64,000 bases of DNA from JAHEJE01 sp965216335. GTDB lineage: Bacteria > Pseudomonadota > Alphaproteobacteria > Rhizobiales > Aestuariivirgaceae. The stretch covers positions 1,302,001 through 1,366,000 of the forward strand of contig OZ244154.1 of assembly GCA_965216335.1 (NCBI GenBank), in the 5' to 3' direction. Made by a program: the position numbers and the translations under genes. Below the pieces are notes generated by a model. That model had not been told where the DNA came from. It made no database searches and saw nothing but the letters and a program-made list of their open reading frames with translations. Shown piece after piece: positions 1 to 13,814 of this stretch (its first letter is position 1; each line of letters opens with the position of its first letter).

Positions 1-343
<343 letters not shown>

Positions 344-473
344 CTGGCTTCCACTCCTGATTGCGGAACGGGGAATCCGCGTCTGGGGGCTCATTCTTCA
401 GCACTGTCCCGCAGCGCCTGAATTCTCAACTGACCGCCGGGCCGCTCTTTCGCAACGGCCCGGCCTTGATGCT

Positions 474-4565
<4,092 letters not shown>

Positions 4566-4689
4566 ATCAGTTCCTTTGTGCGCGGGGCCAGGTCTCGCCA
4601 GGCCCCCGATGCGCCTGCCCGAACAAGGCGGCCCTCGCGTGAGAGCGGCGCGTCAAATCAGAAAACCGGTAACTCAACAAAATGTCTTC

Positions 4690-4720
4690 GGATGATCCGG
4701 CAACAGGCGCCGGATCATCC
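4690..4720 (-). terminator. rplL-rpoB intergenic hairpin (attenuator or processing site)
   Basis: A perfect 12-bp inverted repeat (arms 4690-4701 and 4709-4720, GGATGATCCGGC / GCCGGATCATCC) with a 7-nt loop sits between rplL and rpoB. On the transcribed minus strand it is followed a few bases later by a short T-rich stretch (ATTTTG). A partial terminator or RNase-processing hairpin at this place is known in enterobacteria, where it lowers rpoBC expression relative to rplJL. The same role here is inferred. Confidence 0.6.
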
Positions 4721-4736
4721 AGAATTGCGTAGCGGA

Positions 4737-5114
4737 CTACTTCAGTTCTACAGAAGCGCCGGCACCTTCCAGCTTGGCCTTGATTTCCTCGGCCTCGGCT
4801 TTCGGTGCGCCTTCCTTGATCGCCTTCGGAGCGCTTTCGACCAGATCCTTGGCCTCCTTCAGGCCAAGGCCGGTGATGGCGCGGACTTCCTTGATGACGT
4901 CGATTTTCTTCTCGCCGAACGAGGCCAGAACAACATCGAACTCATCCTTTTCCTCAGCAGCGGCTTCACCGCCGCCAGCGCCCGGAGCCGCAGCTACGGC
5001 AACAGGAGCAGCAGCCGAAACGCCCCACTTCTCTTCCAGCAGTTTAGACAGTTCAGCAGCTTCCAGCACGGTCAGGCCGGACAGCTCGTCAGCAATTTTT
5101 TCAAGATCAGCCAT
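4737..5114 (-). CDS. rplL: 50S ribosomal protein L7/L12
   Basis: Stalk protein of the large ribosomal subunit that recruits translation factors; it forms dimers on L10. It is 125 aa from the ATG at 5114 (MADLEKIADELSGLTVLEAA), preceded by AGAAG. An in-frame GTG two codons upstream is less likely. The order is an N-terminal dimerisation helix pair, an Ala/Gly/Pro-rich hinge (around residues 34-52), then the globular domain with KIDVIKEVRAITGLGLKEAK and the C-terminal GASVELK. It follows rplJ by 56 bp in the same transcript. Confidence 0.97.
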   Translation of the reverse strand: MADLEKIADELSGLTVLEAAELSKLLEEKWGVSAAAPVAVAAAPGAGGGEAAAEEKDEFDVVLASFGEKKIDVIKEVRAITGLGLKEAKDLVESAPKAIKEGAPKAEAEEIKAKLEGAGASVELK

Positions 5115-5170
5115 TTTCACTTCTCACTTTTCAAAGTCGGTTTGAACCAGTTCAATTGTCATCCAGGCCA

Positions 5171-5686
5171 TCAGGCCGCATCCTTGGAGGCATAGGCGCC
5201 CATCACTCTTGCCAGCTGACCGGCCGGGGCCTGCAGAACGCCGGCAATCCGCGTCGCAGGTGTGCTGATCATGCCAACAATCTTCGCCCGCAATTCATCG
5301 AGCGAAGGCAGTTCGGCAAGCGCCTTGACGCCATCGACATCCAACATCGTGGTGCCCAGTGCACCGCCCAGAACAACGAGCTTTTCGTTCTTCTTGGCGA
5401 ACTCGGCAACGATCTTGGGTGCCGCGACAGGATCGTCGGAATACATCAACACGGTGGGTCCCGTGAAAAGATCCCTCAGCCCTGCAGCGTCAGTGCCTTC
5501 AAGAGCAAGCTTGGCAAGACGGTTCTTGGCAACTTTCACATTGCCGCCCGCCTCGGCCATCTGACTGCGCAGAGTGTTCATCTGCGAAACCGTCAGGCCC
5601 TGATTGTGGGTCACAACGACAACACCGGTGGTCGAAAACACCTGGTTGAGCGTTGCAACGAGCTTTGTTTTTGCAGCTCTATCCAC
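5171..5686 (-). CDS. rplJ: 50S ribosomal protein L10
   Basis: L10 anchors the L7/L12 stalk and in many bacteria represses its own mRNA through the leader. I choose the GTG at 5686 (reading (M)DRAAKTKLVATLNQVF) because it has a GGAGAGAG site 3 bases upstream and gives 171 aa, the family length. A longer frame to 5749 adds 21 residues that do not resemble L10. VVVVTHNQGLTVSQMNTLR and VAKNRLAKLALEGTD are characteristic of L10. A ~410-bp leader separates it from rplA. Confidence 0.95.
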   Translation of the reverse strand: MDRAAKTKLVATLNQVFSTTGVVVVTHNQGLTVSQMNTLRSQMAEAGGNVKVAKNRLAKLALEGTDAAGLRDLFTGPTVLMYSDDPVAAPKIVAEFAKKNEKLVVLGGALGTTMLDVDGVKALAELPSLDELRAKIVGMISTPATRIAGVLQAPAGQLARVMGAYASKDAA

Positions 5687-6098
5687 TTGCTCTCTCCATC
5701 TGGCCTGTCCGGAACGCATTTCTGCTCTCCAAACAGGCGGTTGGACCAACCGCTTCGAACCGACGCAACACCAACCGGTATCCGGCAGATGAGCATCGCC
5801 TCAAAGCGGCACTCACTTGCCTGTCGCCCTTTGAAAGCACCGCTTCCGCCGGGTTCCGTGAGGTTCAAACCGACCGTACCGGGCAATCCGCCCTGAACGA
5901 TCCGTTCTCACACCCATCTCATGCAGGCCGGTGGTTTAAGCAGACCCCCGGGGTCGTTCCCGACGGCCTCCACCTGCAATCTCGGACAGGTCTTTGCCTC
6001 GGCCGCACCGGCCGGAGCCGGAACAACCGAACCGGTCAGGGCAACATCGCTGCTCCCCCAACCGGAATTCTCTAAACTCTTTCCAAGCGCCCGCGGCC
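5687..6098 (-). promoter_or_regulatory. rplA-rplJ intergenic region with candidate L10 leader
   Basis: About 410 bp without a gene lie between rplA and rplJ, the place where the L10-L12 autoregulatory leader and often an internal promoter are found. About 50 bases before the rplJ start there is a perfect stem GCGGTTG/CAACCGC (5737-5753), followed on the transcribed strand by a purine-rich stretch. This fits a leader hairpin, but I could not model the kink-turn. No convincing reading frame is present. Confidence 0.45.
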
Positions 6099-6794
6099 TC
6101 AGGCCGAAACACTCGAAACATCAACCTTCAGGCCGGGACCCATCGTCGAGCTCAACGACACCTTCTTCACATAGGTGCCCTTGGAGCCCGATGGCTTGGC
6201 CTTGATTACAGCGTCGACAAACGCCTTGATATTGCCTTCCAGCGCATCACTGGCGAAGCTTGCCTTGCCAACACCGGCGTGAATGATGCCGGCCTTTTCG
6301 ACGCGAAACTCAACCGCGCCGCCCTTGGCCGATGTCACGGCCGCGGCCACGTCCGGCGTTACCGTACCGACCTTCGGGTTCGGCATCAGCCCGCGCGGAC
6401 CCAGCACCTTGCCGAGGCGGCCGACCAGCGGCATCATGTCCGGCGTCGCAATGCACCGGTCGAAGTCGATCTTGCCCTTCTGGATCGATTCCATCAGGTC
6501 TTCGGCACCAACGATGTCGGCGCCGGCTTCGCGCGCTTCATCGGCCTTGGCGTCCTTGGCGAAAACCGCCACCCGCACCGACTTGCCCGAGCCGTTCGGC
6601 AACTGGCAGACGCCGCGCACCATCTGATCGGCATGACGAGGATCGACACCCAGGTTCATGGCGATCTCGACCGACTCATCGAACTTGGCGTTGGCCCGTT
6701 CCTTGATCAGCGCAACGGCCTCGGACAGTTCATAGTCCTTGTTGCGGTCCAGCCCATCCAGGCTCTTGGCATATCTTTTTCCGTGCTTTGCCAT
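6099..6794 (-). CDS. rplA: 50S ribosomal protein L1
   Basis: Primary rRNA-binding protein of the L1 stalk and usually the translational repressor of the rplK-rplA mRNA. It has 231 aa, normal length, starting MAKHGKRYAKSLDGLDRN. LVGRLGKVLGPRGLMPNPK followed by GTVTPDV is the family signature. It starts 5 bp after the rplK stop, so the two genes are co-translated. Confidence 0.98.
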   Translation of the reverse strand: MAKHGKRYAKSLDGLDRNKDYELSEAVALIKERANAKFDESVEIAMNLGVDPRHADQMVRGVCQLPNGSGKSVRVAVFAKDAKADEAREAGADIVGAEDLMESIQKGKIDFDRCIATPDMMPLVGRLGKVLGPRGLMPNPKVGTVTPDVAAAVTSAKGGAVEFRVEKAGIIHAGVGKASFASDALEGNIKAFVDAVIKAKPSGSKGTYVKKVSLSSTMGPGLKVDVSSVSA

Positions 6795-6799
6795 CTGCC

Positions 6800-7228
6800 C
6801 TACCCCACAACTTCCAGACCCATCGACCGGGCCGAGCCGGCAATGATCTTTGCTGCCTGATCAATATCGCGCGCATTCAGATCGACCAGCTTCTGCTCGG
6901 CGATCTCACGCACCTGTGCCTGCGTCACCTTTCCGACCACATCACGGCCCGGTTCCTGCGAGCCCTTGTTCAGCTTTGCCGCCTTCTTGAGGAAGTAGGA
7001 CGCCGGCGGCGTCTTCATGTCGAAGACGAACGACTTGTCCTGAAACACGGTAATGATGGTCGGGATCGGCGACCCCGGTTCGGCATTCTGCGATGCGGCG
7101 TTGAACGCCTTGCAGAACTCCATGATGTTCACACCGCGCTGACCGAGCGCCGGACCGATGGGCGGCGATGGGTTCGCCTGACCGGCCGGCACTTGCAGCT
7201 TGATGTAGCCTGCAATCTTCTTTGCCAT
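6800..7228 (-). CDS. rplK: 50S ribosomal protein L11
   Basis: L11 forms the GTPase-associated centre with 23S rRNA and takes part in RelA activation. It has 142 aa, full length, opening MAKKIAGYIKLQVPAGQANP, with PPIGPALGQRGVNIMEFCK in the N-terminal domain and an RNA-binding C-terminal half. It lies 132 bp after nusG and 5 bp before rplA. Confidence 0.98.
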   Translation of the reverse strand: MAKKIAGYIKLQVPAGQANPSPPIGPALGQRGVNIMEFCKAFNAASQNAEPGSPIPTIITVFQDKSFVFDMKTPPASYFLKKAAKLNKGSQEPGRDVVGKVTQAQVREIAEQKLVDLNARDIDQAAKIIAGSARSMGLEVVG

Positions 7229-7360
7229 TTCAGTTTCCTCTCGAAAGCCCCGCCGTCAGGCGAAGGTTTCAGGGTTGAGGTTTAGTGGTCCGGCCTGCCT
7301 GCTTGGCTTTTCAGGCAGCGCCTCCCACTGCTTAAACGAACAGATGCAACTCTCTGATTA

Positions 7361-7891
7361 TCATAGTTTTTCCACCTGCCCGAATTCCAATTCCACGGGT
7401 GTAGGCCGGCCGAAAATCGACACCGCCACCTTCAGCCGCGCACGTTCTTCATCCACATCTTCAACCAGCCCGTTGAACGAGGCGAACGGCCCTTCGGCCA
7501 CTCGCACCTGTTCGCCGATCTCAAACGAAATCATCGGACGCGGCCGTTCGACGCCTTCCTGCACCTGATTCAGAATACGCAGCGCCTCGTCCTCGGTGAT
7601 CGGGATCGGCTTGTTGTCCGACCCAAGAAAGCCGGTCACCTTGGGTGTATTCTTGATCAGGTGATAGGCCTGATCCGTCATCTCCATCTTCACCAGCACA
7701 TAGCCGGGAAAGAACCGGCGCTCGCTGGTTACCTTGCGGCCGCGGCGCATCTCGACCACTTCCTCGGTCGGCACCAGAACCTCTTCGAACAGGCCCTCCA
7801 GACCGCTCGCCACGGCCTGCTCCCGGATCGACTCCGCCACCTTCTTCTCGAAGTTCGAGTAGGCGTGAACGATATACCACCGCTTTGTCAT
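7361..7891 (-). CDS. nusG: transcription termination/antitermination protein NusG
   Basis: NusG binds RNA polymerase and couples it to Rho or the ribosome. It has 176 aa. The N-terminal NGN domain begins MTKRWYIVHAYSNFEKKVAE and contains RRFFPGYVLVKMEM. The C-terminal KOW domain carries GEQVRVAEGPFASFNG and ends in VELEFGQVEKL. It follows secE by 24 bp, the standard secE-nusG pair. Confidence 0.98.
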   Translation of the reverse strand: MTKRWYIVHAYSNFEKKVAESIREQAVASGLEGLFEEVLVPTEEVVEMRRGRKVTSERRFFPGYVLVKMEMTDQAYHLIKNTPKVTGFLGSDNKPIPITEDEALRILNQVQEGVERPRPMISFEIGEQVRVAEGPFASFNGLVEDVDEERARLKVAVSIFGRPTPVELEFGQVEKL

Positions 7892-7915
7892 GTTCCTGCC
7901 ACCGGCCGCCGCTTG

Positions 7916-8116
7916 TTAACCACCATAAAGAACCAGGTTGACGAGCCACCGCAAAACGGTGTCGACACCCAGAAAGAAGATCGACGCCAGGGTCACCATG
8001 ATCAGCACCATCACAGTGGTGATCACGGTCTCCCGGCGCGTCGGCCAGGTCACTTTTTTGGTTTCCTGGCGAACCTGCTGGATAAACTCGAACGGGTTCG
8101 TCTTCGACTTTGCCAT
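7916..8116 (-). CDS. secE: preprotein translocase subunit SecE
   Basis: Small essential subunit of the SecYEG channel in the inner membrane. It has 66 aa from the ATG at 8116 (MAKSKTNPFEFIQQVRQETK), with AGGA 8-11 bases upstream. The TTG three codons earlier has no comparable site. The conserved amphipathic segment KKVTWPTRRET precedes one transmembrane helix (about residues 31-58), the single-helix SecE type usual outside enterobacteria. Confidence 0.95.
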   Translation of the reverse strand: MAKSKTNPFEFIQQVRQETKKVTWPTRRETVITTVMVLIMVTLASIFFLGVDTVLRWLVNLVLYGG

Positions 8117-8212
8117 TACCTTCAATTCCTGACGCGCCGCCTGTAACCGGCACCTGATCCGCCAGTCTGGCCGGACCCCTTTATATTGTTGTTGCGGGCC
8201 CGCACTTCAATC

Positions 8213-8288
<76 letters not shown>

Positions 8289-8361
8289 TGTCTGTATTCT
8301 GAGGTCTACAGACAGATGACTGACTTTTTTCTGTCTTCCGTCCTCTGTCTTCCGTCCCCAG

Positions 8362-9552
<1,191 letters not shown>

Positions 9553-9649
9553 CTTCTTGCTTCCTTCGTTTCGCCGGTGGACCTGGTCCGGCTTCAATAC
9601 GGGCCATCGGCCCCCGTGAACTCTTCCTCAAAGCCGGCCGTCACAAGCC

Positions 9650-9723
9650 TGGAGCGGGTGAGGGGAATCGAACCCCCGTCTTCAGCTTGGAAGGCTGTTG
9701 CTCTACCATTGAGCTACACCCGC
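9650..9723 (-). tRNA. tRNA-Gly (anticodon TCC)
   Basis: A 74-nt cloverleaf on the minus strand beginning GCGGGTG and ending ACCCGCTCCA, with encoded CCA. The anticodon loop CTTCCAA reads TCC (Gly). The D-arm AGCTCAATGGTAGAGC and T-arm GGGTTCGATTCCC are standard. It lies upstream of tuf. Confidence 0.96.
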
Positions 9724-9788
9724 CTTTGAGAGCTAAACTTTGCGGACCTCTTGCCTTGTTCGCAGCACGACACCTGCTCGCCAGACCA

Positions 9789-9873
9789 TGGTGGAGGGGG
9801 TTGGATTCGAACCAACGTAGGCATAGCCAACGGGTTTACAGCCCGTCCCCTTTAGCCACTCGGGCACCCCTCC
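9789..9873 (-). tRNA. tRNA-Tyr (anticodon GTA)
   Basis: An 85-nt class II tRNA on the minus strand, GGAGGGG...CCCCTCC followed by ACCA. The loop CTGTAAA reads GTA (Tyr). There is a long variable arm, as expected for bacterial tRNA-Tyr, and a T-arm TTGGTTCGAATCCAA. It is the most upstream gene of the tRNA-tuf-secE block. Confidence 0.96.
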
Positions 9874-10084
9874 TGTTGAGATGGTCTTTGAAACATTTGC
9901 GCGCAAAACTACGGGCCCGGCCTTTTGGACCGGGCGGATGTTGCGCTTTATGCGACCGATGTCACCCCCCTGTCAACCTCTAACGGACTCTGAACATTCA
10001 GTTTTCCGAAAAACGCCTTTCGCCACCGGCATCAGACAATATTGCGGTGCAAACAGGCAGCATCACCTGATATAGCTCTCAACC

Positions 10085-10840
10085 ATGAAAAACAAGCGCA
10101 AGCCCCACCGCCCGAACAGGCCGAAGCGCAAAACGAACGGCCATCAGGTGATCTACGGCGTCCACGCCGCCAGGGCTGCTCTGGCGAACGCGAACCGCAC
10201 CATCCTGAAGGTCCATGTGTCGGGCAACATGGCCGAACGCCTGGCGCCCGCGCTCGCCGCCCGCTCGGTCGAGCCGGCGGTTCTGCACCCCCGCGAGCTG
10301 GACCGCCTGGCCGGACCCGGCGCCGTGCACCAGGGTGTTGTCCTTGAGGTCTCTGCCCTGCCCGACCGCGACCTGCATGATCTGCCCGCGACCGGTCCCC
10401 TGGTCATACTCGACCAGGTAACGGACCCGCACAATGTCGGCGCCATCCTGCGCTCGGCCGCCGCCTTTTCGGTCACCGCGCTGGTGACCACCGCCCGCCA
10501 CAGTCCGGACGGCTCGGCCATCCTCGCCAAAACTGCCTCCGGCGCCATGGAGCATGTCCCGATCGTAAAAGTAACCAATCTGGCCCGCGCACTCGGCGAC
10601 ATCCGCAAACGCGGTTACTTCACAATCGGCCTCGACAGCGTCGCCCAGCACACCATGGAAGACGTCCCTGCCCCGGCGCCGCACGCCATCGTCCTTGGCG
10701 CCGAAGGCAAGGGCCTGCGTCGCCTCACCCGTGAAAACTGTGACGTGATGGCCCGCCTCGACCTGCCCGGCGCCATCAAAAGCCTCAACGTCTCCAACGC
10801 CGCCGCGCTGGCCCTGCACATCCTGTCCAGGAAATCTTGA
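10085..10840 (+). CDS. rlmB: 23S rRNA (guanosine-2'-O-)-methyltransferase RlmB (TrmH/SpoU family)
   Basis: SPOUT-class methyltransferase that 2'-O-methylates a conserved guanosine (2251 in E. coli) in the peptidyl-transferase loop, using SAM. It has 251 aa. A short basic tail is followed by an L30e-like substrate-binding domain (IYGVHAARAALANANR, residues ~21-95), then the knotted catalytic domain with VILDQVTDPHNVGAILRSAA, IVLGAEGKGLRRL and the C-terminal LPGAIKSLNVSNAAALALH. It is divergent from the tRNA-Tyr block. A TrmH-type tRNA methylase is less likely given the length and N-terminal domain. Confidence 0.93.
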   Translation: MKNKRKPHRPNRPKRKTNGHQVIYGVHAARAALANANRTILKVHVSGNMAERLAPALAARSVEPAVLHPRELDRLAGPGAVHQGVVLEVSALPDRDLHDLPATGPLVILDQVTDPHNVGAILRSAAAFSVTALVTTARHSPDGSAILAKTASGAMEHVPIVKVTNLARALGDIRKRGYFTIGLDSVAQHTMEDVPAPAPHAIVLGAEGKGLRRLTRENCDVMARLDLPGAIKSLNVSNAAALALHILSRKS

Positions 10841-10931
10841 CACCCCAAAGAACCAAGCCGCTTGCACATCGCGCAAATCCGCTCTACCTAGACCCCAACA
10901 CCAGCGCACCACCCAACCCGCGCCCCAAACA

Positions 10932-11007
<76 letters not shown>

Positions 11008-11322
11008 ATAAAATCAATAGTTTACCAGCATTTCATCGCCTTTATTGTTCTTTCTGTTGCAACTTTGGTGCACCTCATGCCTGTTTGACGACGGACAATG
11101 CCTGGTGGCGTCCTGAATGGGGAGACCGAACGCAGCCATATGAGTATCTGCAACAAGAAATCATGTGCGGGACCATGATGCGCGCAGGTGCGGTTGCGAT
11201 TCAGGCCGGGTGGAGACGCATGTCCGGCTCTTTCTTTGCGGCCGCTGCTGCGGAGCTCATGTCGATAACTGTCACGAAAGCCGGCATGCGCTGCCGTTCT
11301 TTGGGACGGAGAAAGTGCGTCT
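11008..11322. other. Intergenic region after tRNA-Thr
   Basis: About 315 bp with no gene I can support. Open frames run through it on the plus strand but have no ribosome-binding site and resemble nothing known. It starts AT-rich right after the tRNA and becomes GC-rich. A tRNA transcript terminator was not obvious. Confidence 0.4.
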
Positions 11323-11835
11323 TCAGGGTGCCGGAACTACGTGGGGGTTCTCCCGTCGGTCTCTTGCATAGGTTGACCGCCAACCTGGGCCAAAACGCGA
11401 TTGCAGGATATCAGCAGCCTCGCTGCAGCGATAGATTTCCGCCAGATCACCAAGGGCAAGACGCAAGCCCATCCGTTCTTCGGCAGCATCCATCAGCTCT
11501 GCGGGAGCATCCGCAATCATCATGCGCAAGACGCTGCCCGAGATGTCGCGAAAATGATCCCGTAGGTACTCATATGCCGAGAGCCCTTTGTCGTCCGGCA
11601 GACCAATCAGGCTGCAAGGCGTGTCTGAATCACCAACGGCAGCGATCCGGCCGCCAACCCAGGCACCTCGGCCAATCCACTCAGCATCCGCCGAGGGAGG
11701 CTCCTGCAACAGCAATCCCAGCGCACGGGCCCCCAGACCTCGGCCCAAACAACGCACCTTATCGCCTCCACCCGGCAGTCCGACGCCAAAATACTCCCGG
11801 CGATCAAGATTGGCATAGCTGTAGCTGACGCCCAT
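11323..11835 (-). CDS. Conserved-looking hypothetical protein
   Basis: 170 aa, function not recognised. It begins MGVSYSYANLDRREYFGVGL and continues with WIGRGAWVGGRIAAVGD, a pattern I associate loosely with uncharacterised proteins of the same opening (SYxYANLDxREYF) in other bacteria. The C-terminal half is helical (YEYLRDHFRDISGSVLRMM; AEIYRCSEAADILQ). It has no signal peptide or membrane segment. An AGGAG site lies not before this ATG but before another ATG 21 nt upstream, whose frame (MGNAE) stops two codons short of the chosen start. This is either a leader peptide or a broken true start. It stands alone beside repeats and a transposon, so horizontal origin is plausible. Confidence 0.55.
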   Translation of the reverse strand: MGVSYSYANLDRREYFGVGLPGGGDKVRCLGRGLGARALGLLLQEPPSADAEWIGRGAWVGGRIAAVGDSDTPCSLIGLPDDKGLSAYEYLRDHFRDISGSVLRMMIADAPAELMDAAEERMGLRLALGDLAEIYRCSEAADILQSRFGPGWRSTYARDRRENPHVVPAP

Positions 11836-12057
11836 GTCTTACTCGGCATTTCCCATGTCGATCTCCTGTGCGTAGTGTGTCGTTGGTGAACGCACTATTC
11901 AAGTAACCGCGCGCTTGCAGGTTCATTCCTCTCGACGAAATTGCACTGCAGGGCTACGTTCAATCCTGGGCGCCGACAGCACCCTTTCGAACCGAAAGCG
12001 TGGTAGCAACCAGCGCTGACGCCTAGAGTGGTTGGACATGAAGAAGGAGGAGAGGCG

Positions 12058-12306
12058 TTGAGTTTGTTGTTTTCCCTTCTCCTGTGGGGGGCTGCCCTGG
12101 GCATGACCGTTTTCTGGCTGTGGGTCATAGTGATTGCCATCAAGAAGAACAACATTGTGTGGGGCATCGTTTCGATTGTCATAAATCCAGTAGCCCTGGT
12201 TTATGCTCTTCTGAACTTTGATGAATGCAAGAAGCCTTTGATGGTTCTTGCGTTCGGGTTCGCCTGTAGCGCGTTGTACGTTGGCATTCCCATCTTCCTG
12301 ATGTGA
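12058..12306 (+). CDS. Small membrane protein, function unknown
   Basis: 82 aa from a TTG at 12058, chosen because AAGGAGG lies 7 bases upstream; the open frame extends 10 codons further without a site. There are three hydrophobic helices: about residues 2-27, 31-50 and 62-80. A short KKNN turn and an acidic FDECKK loop separate them. No family is recognised. It is a plausible real gene because of the strong ribosome-binding site and clean membrane topology. Confidence 0.5.
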   Translation: MSLLFSLLLWGAALGMTVFWLWVIVIAIKKNNIVWGIVSIVINPVALVYALLNFDECKKPLMVLAFGFACSALYVGIPIFLM

Positions 12307-13740
12307 GAGATGGACATGTCCCGGAGAAAGCCACTCTATCGCAAAGTGAACACCCGGACTCACGGCGTTGTCCACGGCAGCGAGGGCGCGGCTCGCAGGG
12401 AACGCAGCACGAAGTCCGCAAAGAGAAATCCATCGAGCAAGGGTTCGATGCACTCCAAACACCTGTTTTGTCGACGAGTGTTCAGCGCGGAGCCGACAGC
12501 GGGCGTCCACGACGCTCTGCGCCAGGCTCGATGGCGTCGGTGCTATCGGTTCCGGGGGACCGCTGACCAGCGGACGCAATAGGGCGTCTTGCCGAGGCAA
12601 GAAGTGGTGGGGCGAGTTCAGGGCACGGCTTTGCCGCCGGGTCGCGGGAACCGGGGTGGGCCGGCTCTGAGTTTGTGCCCACCGCTGTTCCCGAAGCCCG
12701 ACAGGGCTGAGGCAAGGGCGACCGCCCGCCGGCGCAGTTTATTGTATTCCGCCCGCGCCTCCGCGCGGCCGTCCGTTGACGGGCCGGCGCAAAGCTAAAA
12801 CGCTTTGCTTGCCCTGCCACGGAGGCGGGGGTGATGCGGCAAACTCTGAGTTTGTATCCGCCGCTGTTCCCGAAGCCCGCAAGGGCTGAGGCAAGGGCGA
12901 CCGCCCGCCTGAGCTTATGCGAGGCGCCCGCGCAGGCCAGCCGCGTTAGCGGCGGTGCGGCCGTGAGCGAAATCAGACCCAGCCCGACAGGGCTGAGGCA
13001 AGGGCGACCGCCCGCCCGAGCATATGCGAGGCGCCCGCGCAGGCCAGCCGCGTTAGCGGCGGTGCGGCCGTGAGCGCAATCAAACCCGGCTGACACCTGC
13101 CGGCAGCCCGATCCCGCACAGCCGCGCACCCGGCTGAGCCTTGCCGGCCTGCCGTGCGCGAAGGGAAAGACGGGGCGCTTGACGTTGCACCATCCTGATT
13201 TTTTATGCGGCGCTTCGCCGAGCACCCCGCACCGGGTCATTTTCAGCTTATCCGCAAGGCCCCGGGGTCCTCAGTGATCTCTCACCCCCACGCCCGTGCT
13301 AACCTGAACCGTGTCGCCACGCATAAAGGAGCAAGACGCTGCACCGACTGCGGCACTGGACATCTGCGGTTTCACCCCTCTCGACCCTGCGGGCGTTACT
13401 CCGCACCGAACGAGACGAAACCCGGCCCCACCTTGCGGGCGGCAACGCTGGATCCACTCGTTCCACCAAGGCAGGCGGAATGAACATATACGATAATAGG
13501 TATTATGTCAAGTGTTTCTTCTTATTTTGTTCCAGGCGCTCAGCACAAACCCACTCTCACAAAATCTTCAAAGCACCTGAATTTCCGTAACTGTCTCACC
13601 GGAATGCCAGTTGGAATCAAGAAGCTTGATCTGCAGATTTATCGGCTTCGAATTGATCGCCGAACTCCCACCATAGCCGTCCGACGCGTTCGTCCTTTTC
13701 AGCACCGATGCCATAGAAATAATGCCTACCAATTTCACTG
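12307..13740. other. Gene-poor accessory region with GC-rich repeats
   Basis: About 1.4 kb lie between the small membrane gene and the IS3 element. Several frames are open on both strands because of high GC, but none has a credible start, ribosome-binding site or recognisable domain. The 252-aa minus-strand frame at 12482-13240 is built largely from the repeat units described separately. The last ~250 bp (13490-13740) are more AT-rich and differ in composition; on the minus strand they carry short open tails that may be the end of a gene cut by the IS. Confidence 0.5.
12690..13085. repeat. GC-rich direct repeats (107-bp tandem pair plus a dispersed ~32-bp unit)
   Basis: A 32-bp unit containing GCCCGACAGGGCTGAGG, then CAAGGGCGACCGCCCG, occurs three times (about 12693-12730, 12873-12909 and 12982-13015). 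Each copy holds two mini-hairpins, CCCgacaGGG and GGGCGacCGCCC. A larger unit starting GAGC(T/A)TATGCGAGGCGCCC is present twice, at 12911 and 13018, giving a 107-bp period with only a few mismatches. The second copy is incomplete. The units are too different in frame to be a repeated protein domain. Confidence 0.75.
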
Positions 13741-13814
13741 TGTCCGTCGTCAGATGTTTTGGGACAATCTGCAGGCTGAGCTAAGAGAGTATTTGGCTCA
13801 TCTGGTTGATCATT

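Noticed and set aside
12482..13240. 252-codon minus-strand frame in the repeat region
   Set aside because: It is made mainly of the repeated GC-rich units in differing phase, has no ribosome-binding site, and no part resembles a protein family.
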